Source: Ereboglobus sp. | Lineage (GTDB): Bacteria; Verrucomicrobiota; Verrucomicrobiia; Opitutales; Opitutaceae | Direction: 5' to 3' | Length of the DNA: 64,000 bases | NCBI GenBank assembly: GCA_029974595.1 | Contig: JARKRC010000047.1 | Coordinates: 1 to 64,000, forward strand | In this document: positions 18,401-24,722 of the stretch, in pieces | Layout: each line of letters starts with the position of its first letter | Position numbering within the stretch: position 1 is the stretch's first letter | Program-made: the position numbers and the translations under genes | The notes under the pieces: generated by a model | What the model was told of the DNA's origin: nothing | Databases searched by the model: none | What the model saw: only the letters and a program-made list of their open reading frames with translations

Positions 18401-18860
18401 CGGATGGGGATTCGGCGGTTTGGGTGCGCTGAAGGAGCTGCCAGCGGTTGGTTTGATAGTAGGCCCACCATGTTTTTGCGAGGGCGGTTTCGAGGAGGGG
18501 GCGCATTTGGGGAGGGAGTGCGGGGCGGGGCGCGCCGGAGATGTCGGCGGGCGGCGTGCCGGCGAGCCATGCGTCGAGCTCGCGGATGAAGCGGGCGGAT
18601 TGTTCGTTGTGTTTTTCAACGGAGACGTCGCTTTGGGCTTTTTCGAGAATGGCCTTGACGGCCTCGGCGTGCGCGTCGTCGGCGAGGGCGGAGGTTATGA
18701 TGCGGTCGAGCGCGGCGGAGGCGGTTTTGGGTTGGCGGTGTTCATTCGCGTCCGCGACGGCCTTCCAGTCTGCCGTCCTGTCGGCGGCGAAGAGTGAAGT
18801 GGGAAGGGTGAAGAGTGAAAGGAGACAGAGGGCGGCGAGGGGAAGATGGCGGAGTTTCAT
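12441..18860 (-). CDS. Alpha-2-macroglobulin family protein with thioester motif
   Basis: A 2,139-residue exported protein with signal peptide MKLRHLPLAALCLLSLF. In order there are: a helical N-terminal region (~30-420); a carboxypeptidase-regulatory-like domain (~540-600); an MG2-type macroglobulin domain (YIYRPGQT-like, RSIYRPGQTIQFKV, ~635); a bait-type region (~1,220-1,290); the A2M domain (NETAFFLPQLLTDADG...); and a thioester motif CSEQ with Cys at ~1,546, followed by the alpha/alpha-toroid TED and receptor-binding-like end. Bacterial homologues are thought to trap proteases at the cell envelope. No pbpC neighbour is present. At least four palindromic repeats lie in frame within low-complexity linkers (near residues 255, 1,420, 1,580 and 1,925). 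Codon use between about 15.1 and 17.8 kb is AT-richer than at both ends. Confidence 0.85.
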   Translation of the reverse strand: MKLRHLPLAALCLLSLFTLPTSLFAADRTADWKAVADANEHRQPKTASAALDRIITSALADDAHAEAVKAILEKAQSDVSVEKHNEQSARFIRELDAWLAGTPPADISGAPRPALPPQMRPLLETALAKTWWAYYQTNRWQLLQRTQTAESPSDDFLTWDARRVLAETARHFEAALADPAALQRTPIATLEPLLAKGELPDAYRPTLYDFLVHEAIAFYSAGEQGVAKSENAFEPDANSPILGPLEAFLAWQPSEPSGTGSGGTGDSPVVSGGGADPTALSEHGRVARATQPAQPASPILRAIQLYQQLLRFHLSDPAPQLALADAELARINWAAGLLGNTDDTRERHHAALRAFIKRWQKNPIATEACLNLATSLEDKNPVDARAAAIEGIKLNPNAPAANACRNIISEIEAPALERILTEHTWSEPRPHIMVHYRNLKEVYFRAIPLDWEKMVTGKLPEPDEPEFKLNSRRYAKAWAASLPATTNFRLRDEKLLAPRGLKPGFYLIAASLDKKFSMEKNLLAATTVWVGDLAIIDNNSGNGHITGFVVAASTGEPVHNATVTAIRGNEPFIKLTATTNANGAFHIDLPKDETGYAGYNLHARARNGHVIATRSPFRISLYATPSASKPHTNDYVYFFTDRSIYRPGQTIQFKVVALRTDGTPENQTLLTDYEVALILKDPNGKTAGDLKLRTNAFGSASGSFTVPAGLLTGEYNIASIGVALGNATIRIEEYKRPKFEVTLAVPEIAPKLSETVTLTGTATSYTNAPIDGAKVSWRVRRVIRWPRWCWWFIPIKTNNQEIAHGLATTDSTGKFTIAFTAIPDQSADPKNEPIFNYAITVEVTDTAGETRDASRTISVGYTALAANISADAWQTADKPVAFTLSTTTLDGAAQSAKGTLAIHPLQQPETVPQPDLPGIPYYTAAIHADNKILPPADVRGWSEDSAIEQKRFTTDLKTGIARISLNLPPGIYRAILTTKDRFGKTVIARTEIRVLDTAASTHNIKEAFSLAAPNWKAKPGETFTALWGSGYDTARAYISIEQNDKVLGSFWTDEGATRQKISIPITESMRGGVTLRVFQVRDNRFISRTEHISIPLEDQSLKITWGHFNSKLVPGGRETWTIRITGQDNLPAAAELVTALYDASLDQFYNHQWPQLYRNSRTNYSYARFRLSTNAAARFDEIEDSREDILKLTTTPFTYWKWAELPEIRNDEIRYREMPAAAPRMASRNAGNANEEVVVLERFSVMAASDVGYAASVSTDTFGAKLERPTPDQTILGASEPPPPTPDLSTMTARKNLNETAFFLPQLLTDADGSVRIEFTVPEALTRWKFLGFAHDKQLRSGFLTDTAVTAKDLMVQPNPPRFLREGDTVEFTVKVTNMTDQPQTGTARLTFADASSLEPVDLAAGSGDMGFQPMPSTHGQDARATQPQTTQPFTLPARASTTLSWRITIPDGQGFLTYKAVAASQTASDGEEGYLPVLSRRQLVTESIALPIRDAGTRTFTFDKLAASGTDTTLRNESLTVQMTSNPAWYAVLALPALMEFPHECSEQLFNRYYANALAAHIANSNPKIARTFEQWRSGSGGSGGMGDSPMGSDRAAGPAAHSSATPSPLDSPLLQNEDLKSLLIEETPWLRNATRESEQRRAIGTLFEPSRATVEADAILRTLAERQRPDGLWSWFPGGDGSEYITRYLVAGFARLRHSGITLDPRADAMLKRAIPALDAALARRHGELLAQKDFKPGDNHLTPADVHQLYARSFFAKEIPLAADARTAHAYFLEQITKHWPALPRHSQGHAAIVLDRAGLLEHARRIITSLRERAKNSDELGMYWTDADRGWFWWQAPVETQALMIEVFDEVARDRDAVADLQLWLLKQKQTRAWRSTKATADAVHALLLRGADKLASDALVTVTLGDGSSGTGFQPVGSDGSGNMGSLPMSSEHGQAARATAQPGTGYYSRRIPGASVTPSMGEKITVTKTDAGPAWGSVTWQYFQSLDKITAHEGTPLTLKKTLYKQINTASGPTLVALDKTKLEPGDTLIVRIELRTDRDMEFVHLKDQRGSGTEPVNVLSGYRWKNGLGYYESTRDTATHFFIDWLRAGTHVFEYPIRVQLRGRYESGIAEIQCMYAPEYNSHSASTTLLVE
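13027..13130. repeat. In-frame palindromic repeat inside the A2M gene (C-terminal)
   Basis: Three stacked palindromes: CACGGGCAGCTTGCCCGTG, CATGGGCAAGCTGCCCATG and CACGGGCTGGAAGCCCGTG, joined by CCGATCC spacers. Translated on the minus strand they give GTGFQPVG, GNMGSLPM and HGQAARAT inside the macroglobulin, without breaking the frame. Confidence 0.85.
14083..14120. repeat. In-frame palindromic repeat inside the A2M gene
   Basis: CCATGGGCGAGTCGCCCATG followed by CCACCCGATCCG. It encodes the GGMGDSPMGSD linker in the macroglobulin about 35 residues after the thioester motif. Confidence 0.75.
14581..14645. repeat. In-frame palindromic repeat inside the A2M gene
   Basis: CACGGGCATCCTGCCCGTG and CATGGGCTGGAAGCCCATG, separated by a short spacer and followed by CCGATCCG. 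It encodes GDMGFQPMPSTHGQDARAT within the protein. Confidence 0.85.
17990..18102. repeat. In-frame palindromic repeat inside the A2M gene (N-terminal)
   Basis: CACGGGCGACACGCCCGTG and CACGGGCGAGTCGCCCGTG with CCGATCC/CGGGTCGG spacers. It encodes a Gly/Ser-rich insertion (GTGDSPVVSGGG) in the helical N-terminal region near residue 255. Confidence 0.8.
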
Positions 18861-18939
18861 ATGGATAAAAAAACGTAAACGCTGGGGTTTTATTAATCAC
18901 GAATGACGCGAATATACACGAATAAAGATAAAAACAGCC

Positions 18940-19007
18940 GCAAGCAGGCAGAAGAGGCGCAAAGAGATGAAACCGCGTTCTCTTTGCGCCTCTTGTGCCT
19001 GCTTTGC
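18940..19007 (-). terminator. Long hairpin after the disulfide reductase gene
   Basis: GCAAGCAGGCAGAAGAGGCGC pairs almost perfectly over ~27 bp with the sequence ending TGCCTGCTTTGC at 19007, with a ~13 base loop. It lies 12 bp after the stop of the minus-strand reductase gene and upstream of the A2M gene, so it probably separates their transcripts. Confidence 0.5.
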
Positions 19008-19018
19008 GGACGGTGTTT

Positions 19019-20440
19019 TTATGTGCGGGGGATTTTCTCGGCGATCTCTTCGAGCGGGTAGGTGATGATTTCGGCGATGGTGGGATGATACCACGGCGCG
19101 CGGAGCATGTCGCGGACGGTTGCGCGCATGACGAGCGGCGTGCTGAAAATGTGGATGAGCTCGCCGGCGTCGCGACCGACGATTTCGGCGCCGAGAAGGC
19201 GTCCGGTGCGCGGGTCGGCGAGGACTTTTACGTAGCCGTAATTGGCATCCATGAGGATGGTTTTGCCGTGGTCGTTGAACGGGTAGCTGGCCGCGATGTA
19301 GGGGATTTTTTTCTCGCGCAACTGATTTTCCAGCCAGCCGATGGTGGCGAGCGGCGGGTCGGTGAAGACGATGTTGAGGAGGTGCGCGGGCGAGAGCGCG
19401 GGGACGGGCTTTGGCGCGGCGCGTCCGAAGGCGTGGCGCGCGGCGAGTTCGCCCTGGGCGACGGCGAGATGCACGATGTCGTTCGGGCCGCAGACATCGC
19501 CGCCCGCGTAGATGTGCGGGGCGGTGGTTTGCTGGTAACGATTGGCCTGAATGCGACCGGCGGGAGTGACGCGGACGCCGGCGGCGGCGAGGTCGAGGCC
19601 GGCGGTGTTGGGCGCGCGTCCGAGGGCGTTGAAGAGGTGCGCGGCGGCGCGGGTGACGCGTTTGCTTTTGTTGAGGATAAACTCGACGCGGACACCGGTT
19701 TTTGTCTTCGAGACCTTTTCGATTTTGGTGTCGGTGAAAAGTTCGACGCCTTCGTCGCGCAAGGCTTGCTGGATGACGGCGCTGGCTTCCGGCGAGTGGT
19801 CGCGGAGAATGTTCGGGCTGCGCTGGATGAGGGTGACGCGGGAGCCGAGGCGGCGGAGGTATTGGGTGAGTTCGACGGCCACGATGCCGCCGCCGAGGAC
19901 GATCACGCTTTTCGGGATGCGGTCGAGGTCGAGCACGTCGTCGCTCGTCCAATGCGGGGTTTCGGCGAGGCCGTGTAGTGGCGGTCTGGATACACGCGAG
20001 CCGGTGGCGACGAGGATTTTTTTTGCGGAAAGCCGGGTGCGCTTGGCGTCGTCGAGCTCGACGGTGTGCGCGTCGATGAAGCGGGCGTTTGCGCGGTAGA
20101 GGTCGTATTTGCCGGAGTTCATGGCTCGGGCGCGGTAGTCGGCGAACTCGGCGATGATTTTTTTCTTTCGCGCCTGCATGGCGCGGATGTCGGGACGCGC
20201 GGCGGGGATGCGTAGGCCGAAGGTTTTGCCTTTTTGCGCGAGGTGCAGGACCTCGGTCATCCAGAGAAGGGTTTTCGAGGGCATGCAGCCGCGCAGGATG
20301 CAGAGGCCGCCGAGTTCGCGCGCGCCGTCAACGATGGCGACGCGTTTGTTGAATTCGTGATGCGCGACGCGGGCGGCGTTGAAGCCGGCGGAGCCGCCGC
20401 CGATGATGAGGAAGTCGTAAGAGGTGGTGGGCATGGACAT
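19019..20440 (-). CDS. FAD/NAD(P)-dependent disulfide oxidoreductase (dihydrolipoamide dehydrogenase-like)
   Basis: 473 residues from the ATG at 20440 (MSMPTTSYDF). The frame extends 33 codons further up into a repeat, which is rejected. The FAD site is FLIIGGGSAGFNAAR. The redox-active pair is GGLCILRGCMPSK (CxxxxC). The NAD-binding site is VIVLGGGIVAVE, and the second FAD motif is YAGGDVCG. The dimerisation domain ends in WYHPTIAEII, with the catalytic HPTxxE. All residues for a thiol-disulfide catalytic cycle are present. There is no pyruvate dehydrogenase context, so it may be a Lpd-like, MerA-like or soluble transhydrogenase-type enzyme rather than E3. Confidence 0.8.
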   Translation of the reverse strand: MSMPTTSYDFLIIGGGSAGFNAARVAHHEFNKRVAIVDGARELGGLCILRGCMPSKTLLWMTEVLHLAQKGKTFGLRIPAARPDIRAMQARKKKIIAEFADYRARAMNSGKYDLYRANARFIDAHTVELDDAKRTRLSAKKILVATGSRVSRPPLHGLAETPHWTSDDVLDLDRIPKSVIVLGGGIVAVELTQYLRRLGSRVTLIQRSPNILRDHSPEASAVIQQALRDEGVELFTDTKIEKVSKTKTGVRVEFILNKSKRVTRAAAHLFNALGRAPNTAGLDLAAAGVRVTPAGRIQANRYQQTTAPHIYAGGDVCGPNDIVHLAVAQGELAARHAFGRAAPKPVPALSPAHLLNIVFTDPPLATIGWLENQLREKKIPYIAASYPFNDHGKTILMDANYGYVKVLADPRTGRLLGAEIVGRDAGELIHIFSTPLVMRATVRDMLRAPWYHPTIAEIITYPLEEIAEKIPRT

Positions 20441-20517
20441 GGCGTGGGTGCGGTGGTGGGTGCGAGTGCGGGAGTTGTGTTTGAATGGGTGAGATGAGAG
20501 TATGGCGGAGAGGTTGA

Positions 20518-20775
20518 AATCCCAAATCCCAATTTCCAAATCCCAAAAAAATCACAAAGGACAAATTCCAAATTACAAAAGGGCGAGGCTTTGCCTCGTC
20601 ACACGGGCTGGAAGCCCGTGCCACTCGATCCGGCAGGCTGGAAGCCTGCGCTACGGCGCTTCGCGCTTCGTCGGGTGTTTTTTTGTAGTTTGTATGTTGG
20701 GATTTGGAATTTTTTTGGGATTGGCGGAATCTCGCTTCGCTCGGTAGAAAATTGGGATTTGGGATTTCCATTTGC
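20518..20775. repeat. Inverted pair of heptanucleotide repeats enclosing palindromes
   Basis: The left arm (20518-20580) is nine consecutive degenerate 7-mers: AAATCCC, AAATCCC, AATTTCC, AAATCCC, AAAAAAA, TCACAAA, GGACAAA, TTCCAAA, TTACAAA. The right arm (about 20678-20772) has the complementary pattern (TATGTTG, GGATTTG, GAATTTT...). Between them sit the palindromes CACGGGCTGGAAGCCCGTG and GCAGGCTGGAAGCCTGC. The block fills the 339 bp gap between the reductase and the DJ-1 gene. No gene is seen. Confidence 0.75.
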
Positions 20776-20779
20776 GCGG

Positions 20780-21328
20780 TCACGCGCAAATGGCAGTGTG
20801 TATTTCGCGGGCTTTTTCGGGGGAGTGGAGTTTTTCGACGAGCGTGAGGGCGAAGTCGAGCGCGGTGCCTGCGCCTCGCGATGTGATGATGTTTCCGTCA
20901 ACGACGACGCGCTCGTGCATGAGCGCGCGGGGCAGCTCGGCGAGCACAGAGGTGTGGCAGGTGTGGCGGCGTCCGGCGAGGAGGCCGGCGTCGTTGAGGA
21001 CGGTGGGCGCGGCGCAGATGGCCGCGAGCCAGCGGCCTGCGTCCGAGTAGGCGCGGACAAGCGCGGCGGCGCGGAGATCGGCGCGGAGATGTTTCACGCC
21101 GGGGCCGCCGGGGAGAAACAGCATGTCGGCGGGGGCGTGCGAGGTGGCGAGGTGCGCGGCGAGCGTGGTGTCGGCGTGGATGCTGATGGCGTTGCGTCCG
21201 GTGACGCGCGTGCCTTCGGAGAGCGAGGCGGTGATGACCGTGATGCCGGCGCGGCGGAGCATGTCGATCGGGGCGATGGCTTCGAGTTCCTCGAATCCTT
21301 CTGGCAATAGTGTGAGGACTGTTGGCAT
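20780..21328 (-). CDS. DJ-1/PfpI family protein
   Basis: 182 residues from the ATG at 21328 (MPTVLTLLPEGFEELEA). It has the DJ-1 fold signatures: EGFEELEA with the conserved Glu, FLPGGPG, and the nucleophile elbow AICAAP with the reactive Cys at about residue 105. Close relatives include YajL/ThiJ-type chaperone or deglycase proteins. The exact substrate is open. It is divergent from the SDR gene with only ~16 bp between starts. Confidence 0.85.
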   Translation of the reverse strand: MPTVLTLLPEGFEELEAIAPIDMLRRAGITVITASLSEGTRVTGRNAISIHADTTLAAHLATSHAPADMLFLPGGPGVKHLRADLRAAALVRAYSDAGRWLAAICAAPTVLNDAGLLAGRRHTCHTSVLAELPRALMHERVVVDGNIITSRGAGTALDFALTLVEKLHSPEKAREIHTAICA

Positions 21329-21344
21329 GATGCGGGAAAACATA

Positions 21345-22235
21345 ATGGAAATGGAGAAGGTTGCACTTGGAAAGTTTGAGGGGAAATCGCTCGTGGTTTT
21401 CGGGGCCGGCTATGTGGGCGGCGCGATTGCGTGCGAGGGTGTGGCGCGGGGGATGCACGTGGCGGCATTGACACGGAATGCGGACAAGGCGCGCGAACTG
21501 GAGGCTGCGGGCGTGCGGGTTGTCGTGGCGGAACTGGCGTCGGATGCGTGGTGGCGCGAAATCGGCGGCGCGGATTTTGTCGTGAATTGCGTGAGCGCGG
21601 GAGGGCGCGGGCTGGAGGGGTATCGGCGCAGTTATGTCGACGGGATGCAATCGGTGACGGCGTGGCTGCGCGAACGCGGCGGCGCGGAGGGTTTTGTTTA
21701 TACGAGCAGCACGTCGGTGTATCCGCAGTCGGGCGGCGTGGTGGTGACGGAGGAAATGGGGAATGCAGCTGCGCCGGTGGACGAGCGGACGGGCGCGCTC
21801 GTCGAGGCGGAGCGGCTGGCGCTGACGGGCGGGGCGTGCGTGCTGCGGCTTGCGGGGATTTACGGGCCGGGGCGTCATGCGCTGCTCGACCAGTTGCGCG
21901 CGGGGGCGCGTGTGCTGCCGGGACATGGCGGAGGGAGGCTCAATCTCATCCATCGCGACGATGCGGTGGCGGCGATTTGGGCGGTGCTGGAATGTGGCGG
22001 CGCGGGCGGGGAGGTTTTCAACGTGTGCGACGATGGCGCGGCTTCGCGCGGCCAGGTGGTGCGATGGCTGGCGGAAAAAACCGGCGTGGCGGCGCCGGTG
22101 TTTTCGGGCGAGGGAGCGCGCGGGACGCTCGATCGCGCGATCAGCAATGCAAAAATAAAAACGCGGACGGGATGGCGTCCGCGCTTTGCGAATTTTCGCG
22201 AGGGTTACGAGGCGATGTCCGATGCAGGCGCCTAG
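21345..22235 (+). CDS. NAD-dependent epimerase/SDR family protein (YeeZ-like)
   Basis: About 296 residues from the ATG at 21345 (21351 is an alternative). The nucleotide-binding motif is VVFGAGYVGG, followed by a typical extended/atypical SDR order: VVNCVSAGG, FVYTSSTSVYP, VLRLAGIYGPGRH and LNLIHRDDAVAAI. This matches sugar-nucleotide epimerase-like proteins of the YeeZ group, whose substrate is unknown. The catalytic YxxxK is not clear. The 3' end overlaps the convergent ilvE stop by 4 bp. Confidence 0.75.
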   Translation: MEMEKVALGKFEGKSLVVFGAGYVGGAIACEGVARGMHVAALTRNADKARELEAAGVRVVVAELASDAWWREIGGADFVVNCVSAGGRGLEGYRRSYVDGMQSVTAWLRERGGAEGFVYTSSTSVYPQSGGVVVTEEMGNAAAPVDERTGALVEAERLALTGGACVLRLAGIYGPGRHALLDQLRAGARVLPGHGGGRLNLIHRDDAVAAIWAVLECGGAGGEVFNVCDDGAASRGQVVRWLAEKTGVAAPVFSGEGARGTLDRAISNAKIKTRTGWRPRFANFREGYEAMSDAGA

Positions 22236-23098
22236 ATTTTCGTGCCTTCGGTGACGACGCGGCGGCGGAAATCCTCGAGCACTTTCTGGAAGATCGGGCC
22301 GGGTTTGCCGCTGCCGACTTCGCGGCCGTCGAGCTTCACCACGGGGACGGTCTCGGCGGCGGTGCCGGTGAGGAAGGCTTCGTCGGCGTTCCAAATGTCG
22401 TAGCGGGTGAGGTTTTCCTCGCGGATGGGCACGCCGATGGATTTGGCGACGTCGAAAATCGCGCCGCGGGTGATGCCCTTGAGCGCGCCCTGCGAGGCGG
22501 CGGGCGTGAGGAGGACGCCCTTGTGGACGATGAAGATATTGTCGCCGGTGCACTCGGCCACGTAGCCCTGATCGTTGAGCATGATGGCCTCCTGCACGCC
22601 GGACTGGCGGGCCTCGATCTTGGCGAGGATGTTGTTGAGGTAGTTGAGCGACTTGATCGCGGGGCTGAACGCGGCGGCGTTCACGCGGCGGGTGGGCACG
22701 GTGACGATGTCGAGCCCCTTGGTGTAGTATTCCGGCGGATACAGGTTGATCTTGTCGGCGATGATGAAGATGGACGGCACGGGGCAGAGCCAGGGCGAGA
22801 GGCCGAGGTCACCGACGCCGCGCGTGACGACGAGGCGGATGTAGCCGTCCTTGAGATTGTTTTGGCGGCAGGTTTCGCAGGTGGCGTCGGAGATTTCCTT
22901 GCGGCTCCAGGGCATCTTGAGGAGGAGCGCCTTGGCGGAGTATTCGAGGCGCTCAAGGTGCTCTTCGAGACGGAACACGTTTCCCGAGTAGAGGCGGATG
23001 CCCTCAAAGATGCCGTCGCCATAAAGGAGGCCGTGGTCGAACACGGAGATTTTGGCGTCTGCTTTTTCTACGAATTGTCCGTCGAGATAGATTTTCAT
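22232..23098 (-). CDS. ilvE: Branched-chain amino acid aminotransferase (PLP fold type IV)
   Basis: 288 residues. The class IV transaminase signatures are clear: FDHGLLYGDGIFEGIR near the start, the PLP lysine K149 in FSPAIKSLNYLNNILAK, EAIMLNDQGYVAECTGDN, and phosphate-binding GITRGAI and GTAAE. The SLNYLNNILAKIEA pattern is typical of IlvE enzymes, which do the last step of Leu, Ile and Val synthesis with 2-oxoglutarate/glutamate. A D-amino-acid transaminase is the main alternative. It stands alone between two plus-strand genes. Confidence 0.85.
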   Translation of the reverse strand: MKIYLDGQFVEKADAKISVFDHGLLYGDGIFEGIRLYSGNVFRLEEHLERLEYSAKALLLKMPWSRKEISDATCETCRQNNLKDGYIRLVVTRGVGDLGLSPWLCPVPSIFIIADKINLYPPEYYTKGLDIVTVPTRRVNAAAFSPAIKSLNYLNNILAKIEARQSGVQEAIMLNDQGYVAECTGDNIFIVHKGVLLTPAASQGALKGITRGAIFDVAKSIGVPIREENLTRYDIWNADEAFLTGTAAETVPVVKLDGREVGSGKPGPIFQKVLEDFRRRVVTEGTKI

Positions 23099-23220
23099 GG
23101 TAAAGGCTCAGGGGATGCACGGTAGGGAATGCGGGAGCGGCTTGTCGAGTCTGCGAAATGGCCCGGCGCGCGGCGGAGAACCCTTGACGGTTCCGCGTCC
23201 CACGGCGTGAATGGCGGCGC

Positions 23221-24672
23221 ATGATGCCAAGCGTGCTCATTGTCGATGACGAGAAAAACACTCGCGAAGGTCTCCAGCAGGCGCTGGAGGACAGCTACGA
23301 CGTGTCCATCGCGAGCAATGCCGACGAGGCGTTCAACCTCATGGATGCGCAGGAGTTCGAGGTGGTGCTCACCGACCTGCGGATGCCCGGCGGGAGAAAC
23401 GGCCTGCGCGTGATCGACCGCGCGCTCGCGCTGCCGAACAAGCCGGCGGTCATCATGATGACGGCATACGGGAGCATCGAGACGGCGGTCGAGGCGATGA
23501 AGCGCGGCGCGGTGGATTTCCTTACAAAACCCGTCAACATCGAGCGGCTCGAAATGCTCATCCAGCGCGCGCTGAAAACAAAGACGCTCGAAGTCGAGGT
23601 GCGGCAATTGCACGAGCGGCTGGACGACAAATTCAATTTCGACGGCATCATCGGAAACTCGCAGGCGCTTCGCGACGTGCTGGGCCGCGTGCGGCTCGTC
23701 GCGCCCTCGAAGGCGACTATTTTGATCGAAGGCGAGTCGGGCACGGGCAAGGAGCTCGTGGCGCAGGCGATTCATCAGGCGAGCCCTCGTGTGCGCGGGC
23801 CGTTCGTGGCGGTGCATTGCGCGGCGCTCTCGGAAAACCTGCTCGAAAGCGAAATCTTCGGCCACGAGCGCGGCGCGTTCACCGGCGCGACCGAGCGGCG
23901 CGTGGGACGCTTCGAGGCGGCGGACGGCGGCACGCTTTTCCTCGACGAGATCGGCGAGATTTCGCAAAGCACGCAAGTGAAGCTCCTGCGGTTTCTCGAA
24001 ACAAAAACCATCGAGCGCGTCGGCGGCACGAAACCGATTCCGCTCGACGTGCGCCTCGTCGCCGCGACGAACCGCTCGCTGGAGAAGCTCGTGATCGAGG
24101 GAAAATTCCGCGAGGATTTGTTTTTCCGCCTCAATGTCGTCCGTATCACCATGCCGCCGCTGCGCGCGCGCACGGAGGACATCCCGCAGTTGCTGGCCCA
24201 CTACATCAAACAATTCAGCAAGGAAAACAAGACGCCGCCGCTCACCGTGGAGCCGGGCGCGATGCGGTATTTGCAGGCGTATCCGTGGCCGGGAAACATT
24301 CGCGAGCTGCGCAATTTCTGCGAGAACGCCGTCGTGCTCCGGCGCGGTGGAAAACTCACCGAGTTCGACCTCGAGCCGCGTTTTCGCGGAGAGTTGAAGA
24401 CGGCGCTGCCCGCGCTGCCTTCCGGCGCGCATTCCGAGGCGATGGCAGACGCGGCTTCCCACGATGGCGGCGGCGCGCTCCCGCCGGTCGCGCCGCGAGC
24501 CGCCGCGCCGAGCATGTATTCCGTGGAGGAAAACGAAAAGCGGCTCCTGCGCGAAGCGTTGATAAAGGCGCGCGGAAACCGCACGCGCGCGGCCGAGTTG
24601 ATGGGCATCAGCAGGCGCACGCTCCACCGCAAGCTGCTCCAGTGGCCCGATCTCGACGTGCTCGACAAGTGA
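23221..24672 (+). CDS. NtrC-family sigma-54-dependent response regulator
   Basis: 483 residues. The receiver domain (1-120) has phospho-acceptor D52 in VVLTDLRMPG and K103 in FLTKP. The AAA+ domain (~140-380) has Walker A GESGTGKE at 171-178, the sigma-54 contact loop GAFTGA at 218-223 and Walker B LFLDEIGE. A Fis-type HTH ends the protein (TRAAELMGISRRTLHRKLL). All parts needed to activate a sigma-54 promoter are intact. No histidine kinase is adjacent. The next gene starts 50 bp downstream and may be co-transcribed. Confidence 0.9.
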   Translation: MMPSVLIVDDEKNTREGLQQALEDSYDVSIASNADEAFNLMDAQEFEVVLTDLRMPGGRNGLRVIDRALALPNKPAVIMMTAYGSIETAVEAMKRGAVDFLTKPVNIERLEMLIQRALKTKTLEVEVRQLHERLDDKFNFDGIIGNSQALRDVLGRVRLVAPSKATILIEGESGTGKELVAQAIHQASPRVRGPFVAVHCAALSENLLESEIFGHERGAFTGATERRVGRFEAADGGTLFLDEIGEISQSTQVKLLRFLETKTIERVGGTKPIPLDVRLVAATNRSLEKLVIEGKFREDLFFRLNVVRITMPPLRARTEDIPQLLAHYIKQFSKENKTPPLTVEPGAMRYLQAYPWPGNIRELRNFCENAVVLRRGGKLTEFDLEPRFRGELKTALPALPSGAHSEAMADAASHDGGGALPPVAPRAAAPSMYSVEENEKRLLREALIKARGNRTRAAELMGISRRTLHRKLLQWPDLDVLDK

Positions 24673-24722
24673 GGAGCGGAAAAAACTCGCCCTCCGAACG
24701 CCGAAACTTTCCCGATAAAACA

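Noticed and set aside
20518-20775. Regular repeats considered as a CRISPR array (also at 27766 and 41741)
   Set aside because: The unit is 7 bases with no spacers and no cas genes. They are tandem heptads in inverted arms.
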